From Streptomyces agglomeratus (GTDB lineage: Bacteria; Actinomycetota; Actinomycetes; Streptomycetales; Streptomycetaceae): a stretch of 64,000 bases of DNA. The notes beneath the pieces are model-generated. The model searched no databases, was not told the origin of the DNA, and saw only the letters and a program-made list of their open reading frames with translations. Both the position numbers and the translations under genes were made by a program. The DNA is taken from contig NZ_MEHJ01000001.1 in assembly GCF_001746415.1 (NCBI RefSeq), forward strand, positions 3,307,001 to 3,371,000. The letters are read 5' to 3'. Of this stretch, positions 41,849-51,915 are shown one piece after another; positions within the stretch are counted from its first letter, which is position 1, and each line of letters opens with the position of its first letter.

Positions 41849-43558
41849 TCACTGGACCGGGGCGATGTCCGGGGCCCCCAGCCGCGCCGCGTCGGCCGTC
41901 AGGTCGTCGGGCTGGAGCTGCGACTCCCGCTCCGCCTCCACCCGCTTCTCGTAGTGTTCGACCTCCTTCGCGATCTGTTCCTTGTCCCATCCGAGCACCG
42001 GCGCCATCAACTCGGCGCACTCCCTCGCACTGCGTGTACCCCGGTCGAACGTTTCGATGGAGATGCGCGTGCGCCGGGTCAGTACGTCGTCCAGGTGCCG
42101 CGCCCCCTCGTGCGAGGCGGCGTACACGATCTCCGCCCGGAGGTAGTCGTCCGCCGCGCTCAGGGGATCACCGAGTCCCGGGTCGCGGGCGATCAGCTCC
42201 AGCAGCTCCTCGGTCAGCGAGCCGTACCGGTTCAACAGGTGCTCCACGCGTGCCACATGAAGTCCCGTCCGCGCCGCGATCCTCGCCCGCGCGTTCCACA
42301 GCGCCCGGTACCCCTCGGCGCCGGCGAGCGGCACGTCCTCCGTCACGCAGTCGGCGACCCGCTGGTCGAGGGCGTGCACCGCCTCGTCCACGGCGTCCTT
42401 GGCCATCACGCGGTACGTCGTGTACTTGCCGCCCGCGACCACGACGAGCCCGGGCAGCGGATGCGCCACCGTGTGCTCGCGCGAGAGCTTGCTCGTGGCG
42501 TCGGACTCCCCGGCCAGCAGGGGCCGCAGGCCGGCGTACACGCCCTGCACGTCGTCACGAGTCAGCGGCACGGCCAACACCGAGTTCACGTGCTCCAGCA
42601 GGTAGTCGATGTCCGCGCTGGACGCCGCCGGGTGCGCCTTGTCGAGGTCCCAGTCGGTGTCGGTGGTGCCCACGATCCAGTGGCGCCCCCAGGGAATGAC
42701 GAACAGCACCGACTTCTCGGTCCGCAGGATCAGTCCGGTCGACGAGTGGATGCGGTCCTTCGGCACGACCAGATGGATGCCCTTGGACGCCCGCACGTGG
42801 AACTGCCCGCGCTCGCCGATCAGCGCCTGGGTGTCGTCCGTCCACACGCCGGTCGCGTTGACGACCTGTTTGGCCCTGACCTCGTACTCACCACCGCCCT
42901 CCAGGTCCCGCACCCGCGCCCCGACGACCCGCTCCCCCTCCCGCAGGAAGCCGGTCACACGTGCCCGGTTGGCGACCTGCGCGCCGTACTGCGAGGCCGT
43001 GCGCACCAGCGTCGTCACATAGCGGGCGTCGTCCATCTGGGCGTCGTAGTACTGGAGGGCGCCGACCAGGGCGTCCTTCTTCAGCGCTGGCGCGACCCGC
43101 AGGGCGCGCTTGCGCGAGAGGTGACGGTGCATCGGCAGTCCGCGTCCGTGCCCGGACGACACCGACATCGCGTCGTACAGCGCCACACCGGACCCGGCGT
43201 ACCACCGCTCCCACCCCTTGTGCTGGAGCGGGTAGAGGAACGGCACGGGCTTCACCAGGTGCGGCGCGAGCCGTTCCAGCAGAAGGCCGCGTTCCTTCAG
43301 GGCTTCCCGTACGAGCGCGAAGTCGAGCATCTCCAGATAGCGCAGCCCGCCGTGGATGAGCTTGCTCGACCGGCTCGACGTGCCCGACGCCCAGTCGCGC
43401 GCCTCGACCAGACCGGTCGACAGCCCGCGCGTGACGGCGTCGAGAGCCGTCCCCGCACCAACCACCCCCGCGCCCACGACGAGCACGTCCAGTTCACGCT
43501 CGGCCATCGCCGCGAGCGCCTCGGCGCGCTCGGCGGGTCCCAGTGTCGCTGTCCTCAC
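41849..43558 (-). CDS. glpD: Glycerol-3-phosphate dehydrogenase (FAD, aerobic)
   Basis: 569 residues; oxidises sn-glycerol-3-phosphate to dihydroxyacetone phosphate at the membrane. FAD motif DVLVVGAGVVGAGTALDAVTRG, GTSSRSSKLIHGGLRYLE (substrate-binding signature), SKGIHLVVP, WGRHWIVGTTDTDW and GGKYTTYRVMA; the C-terminal DAO_C domain spans about 400-545. GTG 43558 with GGGAGG 5 nt upstream. No glpF/glpK is adjacent. Confidence 0.96.
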   Translation of the reverse strand: MRTATLGPAERAEALAAMAERELDVLVVGAGVVGAGTALDAVTRGLSTGLVEARDWASGTSSRSSKLIHGGLRYLEMLDFALVREALKERGLLLERLAPHLVKPVPFLYPLQHKGWERWYAGSGVALYDAMSVSSGHGRGLPMHRHLSRKRALRVAPALKKDALVGALQYYDAQMDDARYVTTLVRTASQYGAQVANRARVTGFLREGERVVGARVRDLEGGGEYEVRAKQVVNATGVWTDDTQALIGERGQFHVRASKGIHLVVPKDRIHSSTGLILRTEKSVLFVIPWGRHWIVGTTDTDWDLDKAHPAASSADIDYLLEHVNSVLAVPLTRDDVQGVYAGLRPLLAGESDATSKLSREHTVAHPLPGLVVVAGGKYTTYRVMAKDAVDEAVHALDQRVADCVTEDVPLAGAEGYRALWNARARIAARTGLHVARVEHLLNRYGSLTEELLELIARDPGLGDPLSAADDYLRAEIVYAASHEGARHLDDVLTRRTRISIETFDRGTRSARECAELMAPVLGWDKEQIAKEVEHYEKRVEAERESQLQPDDLTADAARLGAPDIAPVQ

Positions 43559-43644
43559 TGCTGCCTCCCGTAGTGGTCGGGGTGGCCGGGATCACATCCC
43601 CGCCTCCTCGATTCTGTCTGTGCCGCCCGTCTTCAGCCACCGCC

Positions 43645-43739
43645 TGTGGACAACACTCCCGCACTCCGGCTTCGCACAATGCCGCATAACGGTCATATTT
43701 ACGCTTAGTCTGACATTGCGCTCGCTCGAACTGTCCACA
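43645..43739. promoter_or_regulatory. Two DnaA-box-like 9-mers in the divergent glpD/sugar-dehydrogenase promoter region
   Basis: TTGTCCACA on the minus strand (43645-43653) is a perfect Streptomyces DnaA-box sequence; CTGTCCACA (43731-43739) differs at one base. Between them lies an AT-rich patch (CATATTTACGCTTAGTCTGAC) that probably holds the promoter. Two boxes are too few for an origin; DnaA-linked regulation or chance are possible. Confidence 0.35.
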
Positions 43740-43790
43740 GGGCTTGCGCGTTGCCTCCCCTCCGGCTATTGGGAAGGACGGCCCACCGCC

Positions 43791-45053
43791 ATGCCCGCAG
43801 ATCTCGCCGTCATCGGACTCGGCCATCTCGGCCTGCCCCTCGCCCAGGCCGCGGCCGCCTCCGGCATCGACACCATCGGCTACGACACCGACCCACGCCG
43901 TCTCGCGGACCTCGCCGCCGGGCGCGCGCCGGGCGACGGCTCCCTCACCGCCGCCGACCTGCGCCGGATGCTCGCCGGCGGCTTCCGTACTGTCAGAGCC
44001 CCGGCCGAACTGGGGCGGGTCCGTACCGCCGTCATCTGTGCCCCCACCCCGCTCGGCGCCGACCGTACGCTCGACCTGAGCCACGTCGGCGACGCCGCCA
44101 GGACCCTGGCGGCGCACCTGCGGCCGCACACCACCGTGCTGCTCGAATCCGCCGCGTACCCCGGCACCACGGAAGAATTCCTGCGCCCCCTCCTCGAAGA
44201 GGGCTCGGGGCTGCGAGCCGGCCGCGACTTCCATCTCGCCTACTCCCCCAGTCGGGTGGATCCGGGCAGCCGGCTGCACAGTTACGCCAGTACCCCCCAG
44301 GTCATCGGCGGCCTCACCCCCGCCTGCACCGAATCGGCCGCCGCCTTCTACGGGCGCCTCACCGACAAGGTGGTCCGCGCGCGGGGACCGCGCGAGGCCG
44401 AGACCGTCGGCGTACTCGAAACGAACTACCGGCACGTGAACATCGCCCTGGTCAACGAGATGGCCGTGCTCTGCCACGACCTCGGCGTCGACCTCTGGGA
44501 CGTCATCCGCTGCGCCGAGACCAAGCCCTTCGGCTTCCAGGCGTTCCGCCCGGGACCCGGCGTCGGCGGCCACGGCGTACCCGTCGACCCCAACTACATC
44601 CCGCACGGCAACCGCACCCCCGGCCATCCCCTGCGCATGGTCGGGCTCGCGCAGGAGATCAACGGCCGCATGCCGCAGTACGTCATCCAGCGCTGCGCCA
44701 CGCTCCTGAACGAGCACGGCAAGTCGGCCCGCGGCGCGCGCGTCCTGCTGCTCGGCATCACGTACAAGCCCGACCTCGCCGACCAGCAGGGCTCGCCCGC
44801 ACAGGAGATCGCGACCCGCCTGATGGACCTCGGCGCCCAGGTCGGCTACCACGACCCGCACGTCCCCGACTGGCGCGTACGCGACGTTCCGGTGCCCCGC
44901 GCCGACTCCCTCTACGAGGCGGCCGCCAACGCCGACCTGACGGTGCTGCTGCAAAACCACCGTACGTACGACCTCCAGGCCCTCGCGGTGAAGGCCCAGT
45001 TGCTCCTCGACACGCGCGGGGCGTCCCCGACGGGGGCGACCCACCGGCTCTGA
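43791..45053 (+). CDS. Nucleotide-sugar dehydrogenase (UDP-glucose/ManNAc type) lacking the catalytic Cys
   Basis: 420 residues. NAD site VIGLGHLGLPLA; CAPTPLGADRTLDLSHV; YSPSRVDPG; KVVRARGPREAETVGVLETNYRHVNIALVNEMA; ETKPFGFQAFRPGPGVGGHG; and the C-terminal ITYKPDLADQQGSPAQEIATRL. The family carries out two-step oxidation of a UDP-hexose to uronic acid through a Cys in the motif GGHC(I/V)PVDP. Here the codon is GGC (Gly262, 44574-44576), so the second oxidation should fail unless another residue substitutes. ATG 43791; GGAAGGA is 13 nt upstream. Divergent from glpD. Confidence 0.88.
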   Translation: MPADLAVIGLGHLGLPLAQAAAASGIDTIGYDTDPRRLADLAAGRAPGDGSLTAADLRRMLAGGFRTVRAPAELGRVRTAVICAPTPLGADRTLDLSHVGDAARTLAAHLRPHTTVLLESAAYPGTTEEFLRPLLEEGSGLRAGRDFHLAYSPSRVDPGSRLHSYASTPQVIGGLTPACTESAAAFYGRLTDKVVRARGPREAETVGVLETNYRHVNIALVNEMAVLCHDLGVDLWDVIRCAETKPFGFQAFRPGPGVGGHGVPVDPNYIPHGNRTPGHPLRMVGLAQEINGRMPQYVIQRCATLLNEHGKSARGARVLLLGITYKPDLADQQGSPAQEIATRLMDLGAQVGYHDPHVPDWRVRDVPVPRADSLYEAAANADLTVLLQNHRTYDLQALAVKAQLLLDTRGASPTGATHRL

Positions 45054-45173
45054 GCACGGGGAGCGCGGAACGCGGGGGTGCTCTGTCGTACGGCACTGCT
45101 AGCGTTCGGCGTCACTCGTCGCACGTCCGTGCGCATCCACGGTGCACCACATCCCTTGGGGGGGATCCTCACC

Positions 45174-45662
45174 ATGAGCCAGTCCGTACCGCCGCCGCCA
45201 CCGTCCGGCAACCCGTTCGCCGACAACGCCTACCCGCAGGCACCGGCACCGGCCCCGGCGCGCGACAACGTCGGTCTCGGTGTCGTGGCCGCCTTCGCCG
45301 CCGCGCTCGTCGCAAGCGGGATCTACGGCGCGATCTACGGCGCCACCGAGTACCAGATCGGCATCGCGGCGATCGCCGTCGGCTACCTCACCGGCCTGGC
45401 TGCCGGGAAGGCCGGCGGCGGCAACCCCGCGCTCCCGGTGGTGAGCGCGATCCTCACGCTGGGCGCGGTGTACCTCGGCCAGCTGCTCGGTTTCGCGATC
45501 CTCCTCGCCGACGTACTCCACCTCGGCGTGGCGGAGGTCTTCTTCCAGAACTTCCAGGAGCTGACCTCCATCTGGAAGGAGGAAGCGGGCCCCATGACCT
45601 TCCTCTTCCTCGCCATAGGCGCCTACGCCGCCTTCTCGGCCGCGAAGAAGTCGGCCTCCTGA
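45174..45662 (+). CDS. Small four-helix membrane protein of unknown function
   Basis: 162 residues from ATG 45174, preceded by a G-run ribosome site. N-terminus is Pro/Ala/Asn-rich (SVPPPPPSGNPFADNAYPQ), followed by helices GLGVVAAFAAALVASGIYGAIYG, IGIAAIAVGYLTGLAAGKAGG, VVSAILTLGAVYLGQLLGFAILLADVL and FLFLAIGAYAAFSAAK. No known motif. An upstream GCTAGCGT (near 45100) could be its -10 box. Confidence 0.77.
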   Translation: MSQSVPPPPPSGNPFADNAYPQAPAPAPARDNVGLGVVAAFAAALVASGIYGAIYGATEYQIGIAAIAVGYLTGLAAGKAGGGNPALPVVSAILTLGAVYLGQLLGFAILLADVLHLGVAEVFFQNFQELTSIWKEEAGPMTFLFLAIGAYAAFSAAKKSAS

Positions 45663-45673
45663 GCGCACGCGAA

Positions 45674-45704
45674 GAGGCCCGGACCACCGCGTGGGCCGGG
45701 CCTC
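45674..45704. terminator. Bidirectional terminator between convergent genes
   Basis: GAGGCCCGG (45674-45682) pairs with CCGGGCCTC (45696-45704), with inner CCAC/GTGG pairing. It lies in the 58-bp gap between the membrane-protein and guaB3 stops. Confidence 0.82.
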
Positions 45705-45720
45705 CCGCGTACCGCTCGGG

Positions 45721-46845
45721 TCAGCGCTTGTGCTCGGCCGGGGAGACCGTCACCTCGACGCGCTGGAACTCCTTGAGCTCGCTGTAACCGGTCGTCGCCA
45801 TCGAGCGGCGCAGCGCGCCGAAGAGGTTCATCGAGCCGTCCGGGGTGTGCGACGGGCCGAGGAGGATCTCCTCGGTCGTGCCGACCGCGCCCAGGTCCAT
45901 GCGCTTTCCGCGCGGCACGTCCTCGTGGACGGCCTCCATGCCCCAGTGGTGGCCGCGACCGGGCGCGTCCGTCGCGCGGGCCAGCGGGGAGCCCATCATC
46001 ACGGCGTCCGCGCCGCAGGCGATGGCCTTCGGCAGGTCGCCGGACCAGCCCACGCCGCCGTCGGCGATGACGTGCACGTACCGGCCGCCGGACTCGTCCA
46101 TGTAGTCGCGGCGGGCCGCGGCCACGTCGGCGACGGCGGTCGCCATCGGGACCTGGATGCCCAGCACGTTGCGCGTGGTGTGCGCCGCGCCGCCGCCGAA
46201 GCCGACGAGGACACCGGCCGCGCCGGTCCGCATCAGGTGCAGCGCGGCGGTGTACGTCGCGCAGCCGCCCACGATGACCGGGACGTCGAGCTCGTAGATG
46301 AACTGCTTGAGGTTCAGCGGCTCGGCGGCGCCCGACACGTGCTCGGCGGAGACCGTGGTCCCGCGGATCACGAAGATGTCGACACCGGCGTCCACGACGG
46401 CCTTGGAGAACTCGGCCGTACGCTGCGGCGACAGGGCCGCGGCGGTGACGACACCCGAGTCGCGCACCTCCTTGATGCGCTGCCCGATCAGGTCCGCCTG
46501 GATGGGAGCGGCGTAGATCTCCTGGAGGCGGCGGGTCGCGGTCTCGTCGTCGAGCTCCGCGATCTCCTGGAGCAGCGGCTCCGGGTCCTCGTACCGCGTC
46601 CACAGACCTTCGAGGTTCAGTACGCCCAGACCGCCCAGCTCACCGATGCGGATGGCGGTCTGCGGCGAGACGACGGAGTCCATCGGAGCGGCCAGGAACG
46701 GCAGCTCGAAACGATAGGCGTCGATCTGCCAGGCGATCGAGACCTCCTTCGGGTCCCGGGTGCGCCGGCTCGGCACGATGGCGATGTCGTCGAACGCGTA
46801 CGCCCTGCGGCCGCGCTTGCCGCGCCCGATCTCGATCTCAGTCAC
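45721..46845 (-). CDS. guaB3: GuaB3 family IMP dehydrogenase-related protein
   Basis: 374 residues starting at GTG 46845 (TEIEIGRGKRGRRAYAFDDIAIVPSRRTRDP). It has the IMPDH/GMP-reductase barrel without a CBS pair: PFLAAPMDSVVS, GGCATYTAALHLMRTGAAGVLVGFGGG where guaB has the catalytic Cys loop, ADGGVGWSGDLPKAIACGADAVMMGSPLA. GuaB3 proteins are conserved beside guaB in actinobacteria; their exact reaction is poorly defined. AAGG is 8 nt before the GTG; the longer GTG at 46896 lacks a site. Separated from guaB by a strong terminator. Confidence 0.94.
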   Translation of the reverse strand: MTEIEIGRGKRGRRAYAFDDIAIVPSRRTRDPKEVSIAWQIDAYRFELPFLAAPMDSVVSPQTAIRIGELGGLGVLNLEGLWTRYEDPEPLLQEIAELDDETATRRLQEIYAAPIQADLIGQRIKEVRDSGVVTAAALSPQRTAEFSKAVVDAGVDIFVIRGTTVSAEHVSGAAEPLNLKQFIYELDVPVIVGGCATYTAALHLMRTGAAGVLVGFGGGAAHTTRNVLGIQVPMATAVADVAAARRDYMDESGGRYVHVIADGGVGWSGDLPKAIACGADAVMMGSPLARATDAPGRGHHWGMEAVHEDVPRGKRMDLGAVGTTEEILLGPSHTPDGSMNLFGALRRSMATTGYSELKEFQRVEVTVSPAEHKR

Positions 46846-46898
46846 GTGTGTGGCCTTTCCCTCTTGGTATGCCGTTCCAGTATCCCCGACACACACAC

Positions 46899-46934
46899 GA
46901 GGGGCGGCCCCGGGAATCTCCGGGGCCGCCCCTC
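46899..46934 (-). terminator. Intrinsic terminator after guaB
   Basis: Perfect 15-bp arms GAGGGGCGGCCCCGG (46899-46913) and complement (46920-46934), loop GAATCT. Located 18 bp past the guaB stop and 54 bp before the guaB3 start. Confidence 0.88.
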
Positions 46935-46951
46935 AGCGTGTACGTGCGAGA

Positions 46952-48537
<1,586 letters not shown>

Positions 48538-48592
48538 TCACCTGCATTTTTCGTACGTTCACACGGGAGGACGTGGCGTCCGTACGGCGCGG

Positions 48593-49258
48593 CTACTGCC
48601 CGGCGAGCGCGCGCAGGCGGCTGAGCGCACGGTGCTGCGCGACCCGCACGGCACCGGGGGACATGCCGAGCATCTGCCCGGTCTCCTCAGCGGTCAGTCC
48701 GACCGCGACCCGCAGCACGAGCAGCTCGCGCTGCGCCTGGGGAAGATTGGCCAGAAGCTTCTTGGCCCACTCGGCGTCGCTGCTCAGCAGCGCCCGCTCC
48801 TCGGGGCCGAGCGAGTCGTCGGGCCGCTCCGGCATCTCGTCGGAGGGCACGGCGGTCGAGCCGGGGTGGCGCATGGCGGCCCGCTGGAGGTCGGCGACCT
48901 TGTGGGCGGCGATGGCGAACACGAACGCCTCGAAGGGGCGGCCGGTGTCCTTGTAGCGCGGCAGCGCCATCAGCACCGCGACGCAGACCTCCTGCGCCAG
49001 GTCCTCGACGAAGTGGCGGGCGTCACCGGGCAGCCGGCTCAGCCGGGTGCGGCAGTACCGCAGCGCCAGCGGGTGGACGCGGGCCAGCAGGTCGTGCGTC
49101 GCCTGCTCGTCGCCCTCGACCGCACGTCGGACGAGTGCACCGATCACCGTCGTCTCGTCGTCGCGCATCGGTCCATGGTGCCTTGGTGCCGAGCCATCCG
49201 CGGCACCACGTCCGTAGTTGTGCACCGAAGCGTTATGAGCAGGTACGCCGGAACTCAT
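48593..49258 (-). CDS. shbA: ECF sigma factor, ShbA-like
   Basis: 221 residues from ATG 49258 (GGGAGGGG/AGGG upstream). Region 2 ([20 protein letters not shown]...[41 protein letters not shown]) and region 4 ([50 protein letters not shown]) are complete. Its place between guaB and bldM matches ShbA, the ECF factor that drives transcription of the principal sigma gene hrdB; the symbol rests on that synteny and should be confirmed. A shorter start (MRDDETT) near 49168 lacks a ribosome site. Confidence 0.85.
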   Translation of the reverse strand: MSSGVPAHNASVHNYGRGAADGSAPRHHGPMRDDETTVIGALVRRAVEGDEQATHDLLARVHPLALRYCRTRLSRLPGDARHFVEDLAQEVCVAVLMALPRYKDTGRPFEAFVFAIAAHKVADLQRAAMRHPGSTAVPSDEMPERPDDSLGPEERALLSSDAEWAKKLLANLPQAQRELLVLRVAVGLTAEETGQMLGMSPGAVRVAQHRALSRLRALAGQ

Positions 49259-49420
49259 CTTCTGAGCCCTCCCCTCCCGCTCGACCGAATCGTCCCCGAG
49301 GAACTCCACCCCTCAAGGATGCGGCATCGGCGCCGGAACGGGGCACGGGCGTCCGTCACCCCGCCCGCCAGGTGGCGGACGGGGATCGTGATACCCGCGC
49401 GGCGGCGCACCGGCCCGGTC

Positions 49421-50032
49421 CTATCGGACCAGGCCCCAGCGGAAGCCGAGCGCGACCGCGTGCGCCCGGTCCGAGGCGCCGAGTTTCTTGAAGAGCCGGC
49501 GGGCGTGGGTCTTGACCGTGTCCTCCGAGAGGAAGAGCTCACGGCCGATCTCCGCGTTGGAGCGTCCGTGGCTCATGCCTTCGAGCACCTGGATCTCACG
49601 CGCCGTGAGCGTCGGGGCCGCACCCATCTCGGCGGACCGGAGCCGGCGCGGGGCGAGCCGCCAGGTCGGGTCGGCGAGCGCCTGGGTGACGGTCGCCCGC
49701 AGTTCGGCGCGCGAGGCGTCCTTGTGCAGGTAGCCGCGGGCGCCGGCGGCGACCGCGAGCGCGACACCGTCCAGGTCCTCGGCGACCGTGAGCATGATGA
49801 TCCGGGCGCCCGGGTCCGCTGAGAGCAGCCGTCGCACGGTCTCGACGCCGCCCAGACCGGGCATGCGTACGTCCATCAGAATCAGGTCCGAGCGGTCGGC
49901 GCCCCAGCGGCGGAGAACCTCTTCACCGTTGGCCGCTGTCGTCACGCGCTCGACACCGGGCACGGTCGCGACCGCGCGGCGGAGCGCCTCTCGGGCAAGC
50001 GGGGAGTCGTCGCAGACGAGGACGGATGTCAT
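49421..50032 (-). CDS. bldM: BldM, atypical NarL-family response regulator of development
   Basis: 203 residues. Receiver domain with VCDDSPLAREAL (Asp8, Asp9), Asp54 in LILMDVRMPGLGG and YLHKD; C-terminal LuxR helix-turn-helix LTAREIQVLEGMSHGRSNAEIGRELFLSEDTVKTHARRLFKKLG. BldM is an orphan regulator that works without phosphorylation, as homodimer early and as BldM-WhiI heterodimer late in sporulation, and is transcribed by sigma-BldN. GGAGG precedes ATG 50032. Divergent from whiD, with shbA downstream, the canonical arrangement. Confidence 0.95.
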   Translation of the reverse strand: MTSVLVCDDSPLAREALRRAVATVPGVERVTTAANGEEVLRRWGADRSDLILMDVRMPGLGGVETVRRLLSADPGARIIMLTVAEDLDGVALAVAAGARGYLHKDASRAELRATVTQALADPTWRLAPRRLRSAEMGAAPTLTAREIQVLEGMSHGRSNAEIGRELFLSEDTVKTHARRLFKKLGASDRAHAVALGFRWGLVR

Positions 50033-50422
50033 GACTGTCCTCCGCGGCTCTCACAGCAGCTGCGCGTCACCTTGAGCCTCCAGGCTGGTACATATTTCGT
50101 CACCTGTGCGATTGACGCTCTCGGACACTTGCCCGATCGCTTGTTCCTTCAACCGCCTCGCACTCTCAACGACGGTCACTCGAAAGAGTTACGGGTCGGG
50201 CGGGCGCCATCAACACTCTACGTGAGGGCTCGGTTGCACAGAAGCGCATCGGGGGTCGCCATGCCCCCTAAGTAAAGCTATGCCCCATTTAGCGGCTTTT
50301 CTTCCGTTTTGCTGGTGTCTGTGGCTAGATTCGCAATGAGTCATATTTACATCTACTTGCACAAGTGGATGCCGCCTCACGGTCCAGACGCACTTCGATG
50401 CATCGATGCAAGGGGACAAGCA
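50033..50422. promoter_or_regulatory. 390-bp bldM-whiD divergent regulatory region with a 12-bp palindrome
   Basis: Unusually AT-rich for the window, with stretches such as AGTAAAGCTATGCCCCATTTAGC and GAGTCATATTTACATC on the whiD side and GGTACATATTTCGTC on the bldM side. The perfect palindrome TGCATCGATGCA (50399-50410) ends 12 nt before the whiD ATG, next to the ribosome site AGGGGA. Both genes are developmentally controlled; no gene lies inside. Confidence 0.6.
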
Positions 50423-50749
50423 ATGGCAGATTTCTCCCGCCTTCCCGGACCCAACGCCGATCTGTGGGACTGGCAGCTGCTCGCAGCGTGCCGCGGGGTG
50501 GACAGCTCGCTCTTCTTCCACCCGGAGGGAGAGCGGGGCGCGGCGCGGAGTGCGCGTGAGAACTCGGCTAAGGAGGTCTGCATGAGGTGCCCGGTACGCG
50601 CGGAATGTGCGGCGCACGCCCTCGCGGTGCGTGAGCCCTACGGCGTGTGGGGCGGGCTGACCGAGGACGAGCGCGAAGAGCTGATGGGGCGCGCGCGCAA
50701 CCGTCTCATCACGGCGTCAACCGGGCCGTCGAGCCCGCCGACTTCCTGA
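50423..50749 (+). CDS. whiD: WhiD, WhiB-like [4Fe-4S] sporulation regulator
   Basis: 108 residues. Four cluster cysteines: Cys23 (LLAACRGVD), Cys53 and Cys56 (VCMRCPVRAEC), Cys62. The beta-turn GVWGGLTEDER and a basic C-terminus (RARNRL) complete the Wbl pattern. WhiD binds the principal sigma factor and is needed for normal spore septation and wall maturation. ATG 50423 has AGGGGA upstream. Its neighbourhood with bldM confirms the identity among Wbl paralogues. Confidence 0.96.
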   Translation: MADFSRLPGPNADLWDWQLLAACRGVDSSLFFHPEGERGAARSARENSAKEVCMRCPVRAECAAHALAVREPYGVWGGLTEDEREELMGRARNRLITASTGPSSPPTS

Positions 50750-50938
50750 AGGAACGTTTCTTCACGCGTCCGGCCGGGCCGGCGACCGCGGCCCGCACGA
50801 TCGACTGCCTGACGCCGAGTGCCCAACGCCGACTGCCGGCCACCGACTGCCACCGACTGCCGACGCCGGCCGCCGACGACCCGCAGCCACGACCCGCCGA
50901 CCACCGCCGTCGGCCCACCCACCGGCCCCGCGCGGCAG

Positions 50939-51835
50939 TCAGCGAGCCGCGGCCAGCGCCAGCTGGTCGAGCGTGGCCGCCACCGCGGGCACCTGAGCCA
51001 GGTCCGGAAGCGTGAGCGCCACGATCTCGCGCCGCACAGCGGGCTCCAGCGCCACGGTGCGCGCGCCCTTCGGACGTACCGACTCCATGGCCAGCTCGGG
51101 CAGGACCGCGACTCCCAGGCCGGCGCCGACCAGGCCGATCACGGCCGGGTAGTCGTCGGTGGCGAAGTCGATCCGGGGCGCGAAGCCCGCGCTCTCGCAC
51201 ACCTCGACCAGTTGCCTGCGGCAGCGCGGACAGCCCGCGATCCACGGCTCGTCGGCCAGCTCGCCGATGCCGACCCGGTCCGCCTCCGCGAGCCGGTGCC
51301 CCTCGGGAACCAGGCCGACGAGCCGGTCGGTGAGCAGCGGTCGTACGACCAGGTCTTCCCAGTCCTCGGTGGCGCCGCCGGGCCCGTACCGGAACGCCAG
51401 CGCCACGTCGCAGTCCCCCTCGCGCAGCATCTCGACCGAGCGCGGGGGCTCCGCGTCGACCAGTGACACGCGCGTGCCGGGGTGGGCCGCGCGCAGGGCC
51501 GCCAGCGCGGTGGGGACGAGGGTGGAGCTGCCGCTGGGGAACGACACCAGGCGTACGCGTCCGGCGCGCAGCCCCGCGATGGCGGCGACTTCCTCCTCGG
51601 CGGCGGTGAGCCCGGCGAGGATGCCGGCGGCGTGCCGGACGAGGGCTTCGCCCGCCTGGGTGAGGCGCATCTCGCGGCCCGTACGGATGAGGAGGGTGGT
51701 GCCCGCGGAGAGTTCGAGGGCCTTCATCTGCTGGCTCACGGCGGGCTGCGTGCAGCCCAGTTCGCGCGCGGCGGCGGAGAAGGACCCGGTGGCGGCCACG
51801 GCGCGCAGAATGCGGAGATGACGGGCTTCGATCAC
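50939..51835 (-). CDS. LysR-family transcriptional regulator
   Basis: 298 residues from GTG 51835. N-terminal winged HTH (LRILRAVAATGSFSAAARELGCTQPAVSQQMKALE), then the two-lobed effector domain (RVRLVSFPSGSSTLVPTALAALRAAHPG...AGLGVAVLPELAM). A CPRC pair (AGCPRCRRQL) sits in the effector domain. Usually controls the divergent gene, here the MOSC protein 80 bp away. The start codon directly abuts GAAGG, so a leaderless start is possible. The 189 bp beyond its stop, toward whiD, holds only short CACCGACTGC repeats. Confidence 0.92.
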   Translation of the reverse strand: MIEARHLRILRAVAATGSFSAAARELGCTQPAVSQQMKALELSAGTTLLIRTGREMRLTQAGEALVRHAAGILAGLTAAEEEVAAIAGLRAGRVRLVSFPSGSSTLVPTALAALRAAHPGTRVSLVDAEPPRSVEMLREGDCDVALAFRYGPGGATEDWEDLVVRPLLTDRLVGLVPEGHRLAEADRVGIGELADEPWIAGCPRCRRQLVEVCESAGFAPRIDFATDDYPAVIGLVGAGLGVAVLPELAMESVRPKGARTVALEPAVRREIVALTLPDLAQVPAVAATLDQLALAAAR

Positions 51836-51903
51836 CCTTCAAGCATAAGCGCCCCTTGGGCTTGCGGCGGAATAATCGCGAGCGACTTTGAGTCACGGCC
51901 GGA

Positions 51904-51909
51904 TAGCGT
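51904..51909 (+). promoter_or_regulatory. -10 box of a leaderless promoter for the MOSC gene
   Basis: TAGCGT ends 6 nt before ATG 51916, with no ribosome site between. Within the 80-bp LysR/MOSC divergent region where LysR sites are expected. Confidence 0.5.
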
Positions 51910-51915
51910 TCGGCT

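Noticed and set aside
43645..43739. Replication origin
   Set aside because: Only two DnaA-like boxes and no dnaA/dnaN genes; an oriC would have many clustered boxes.
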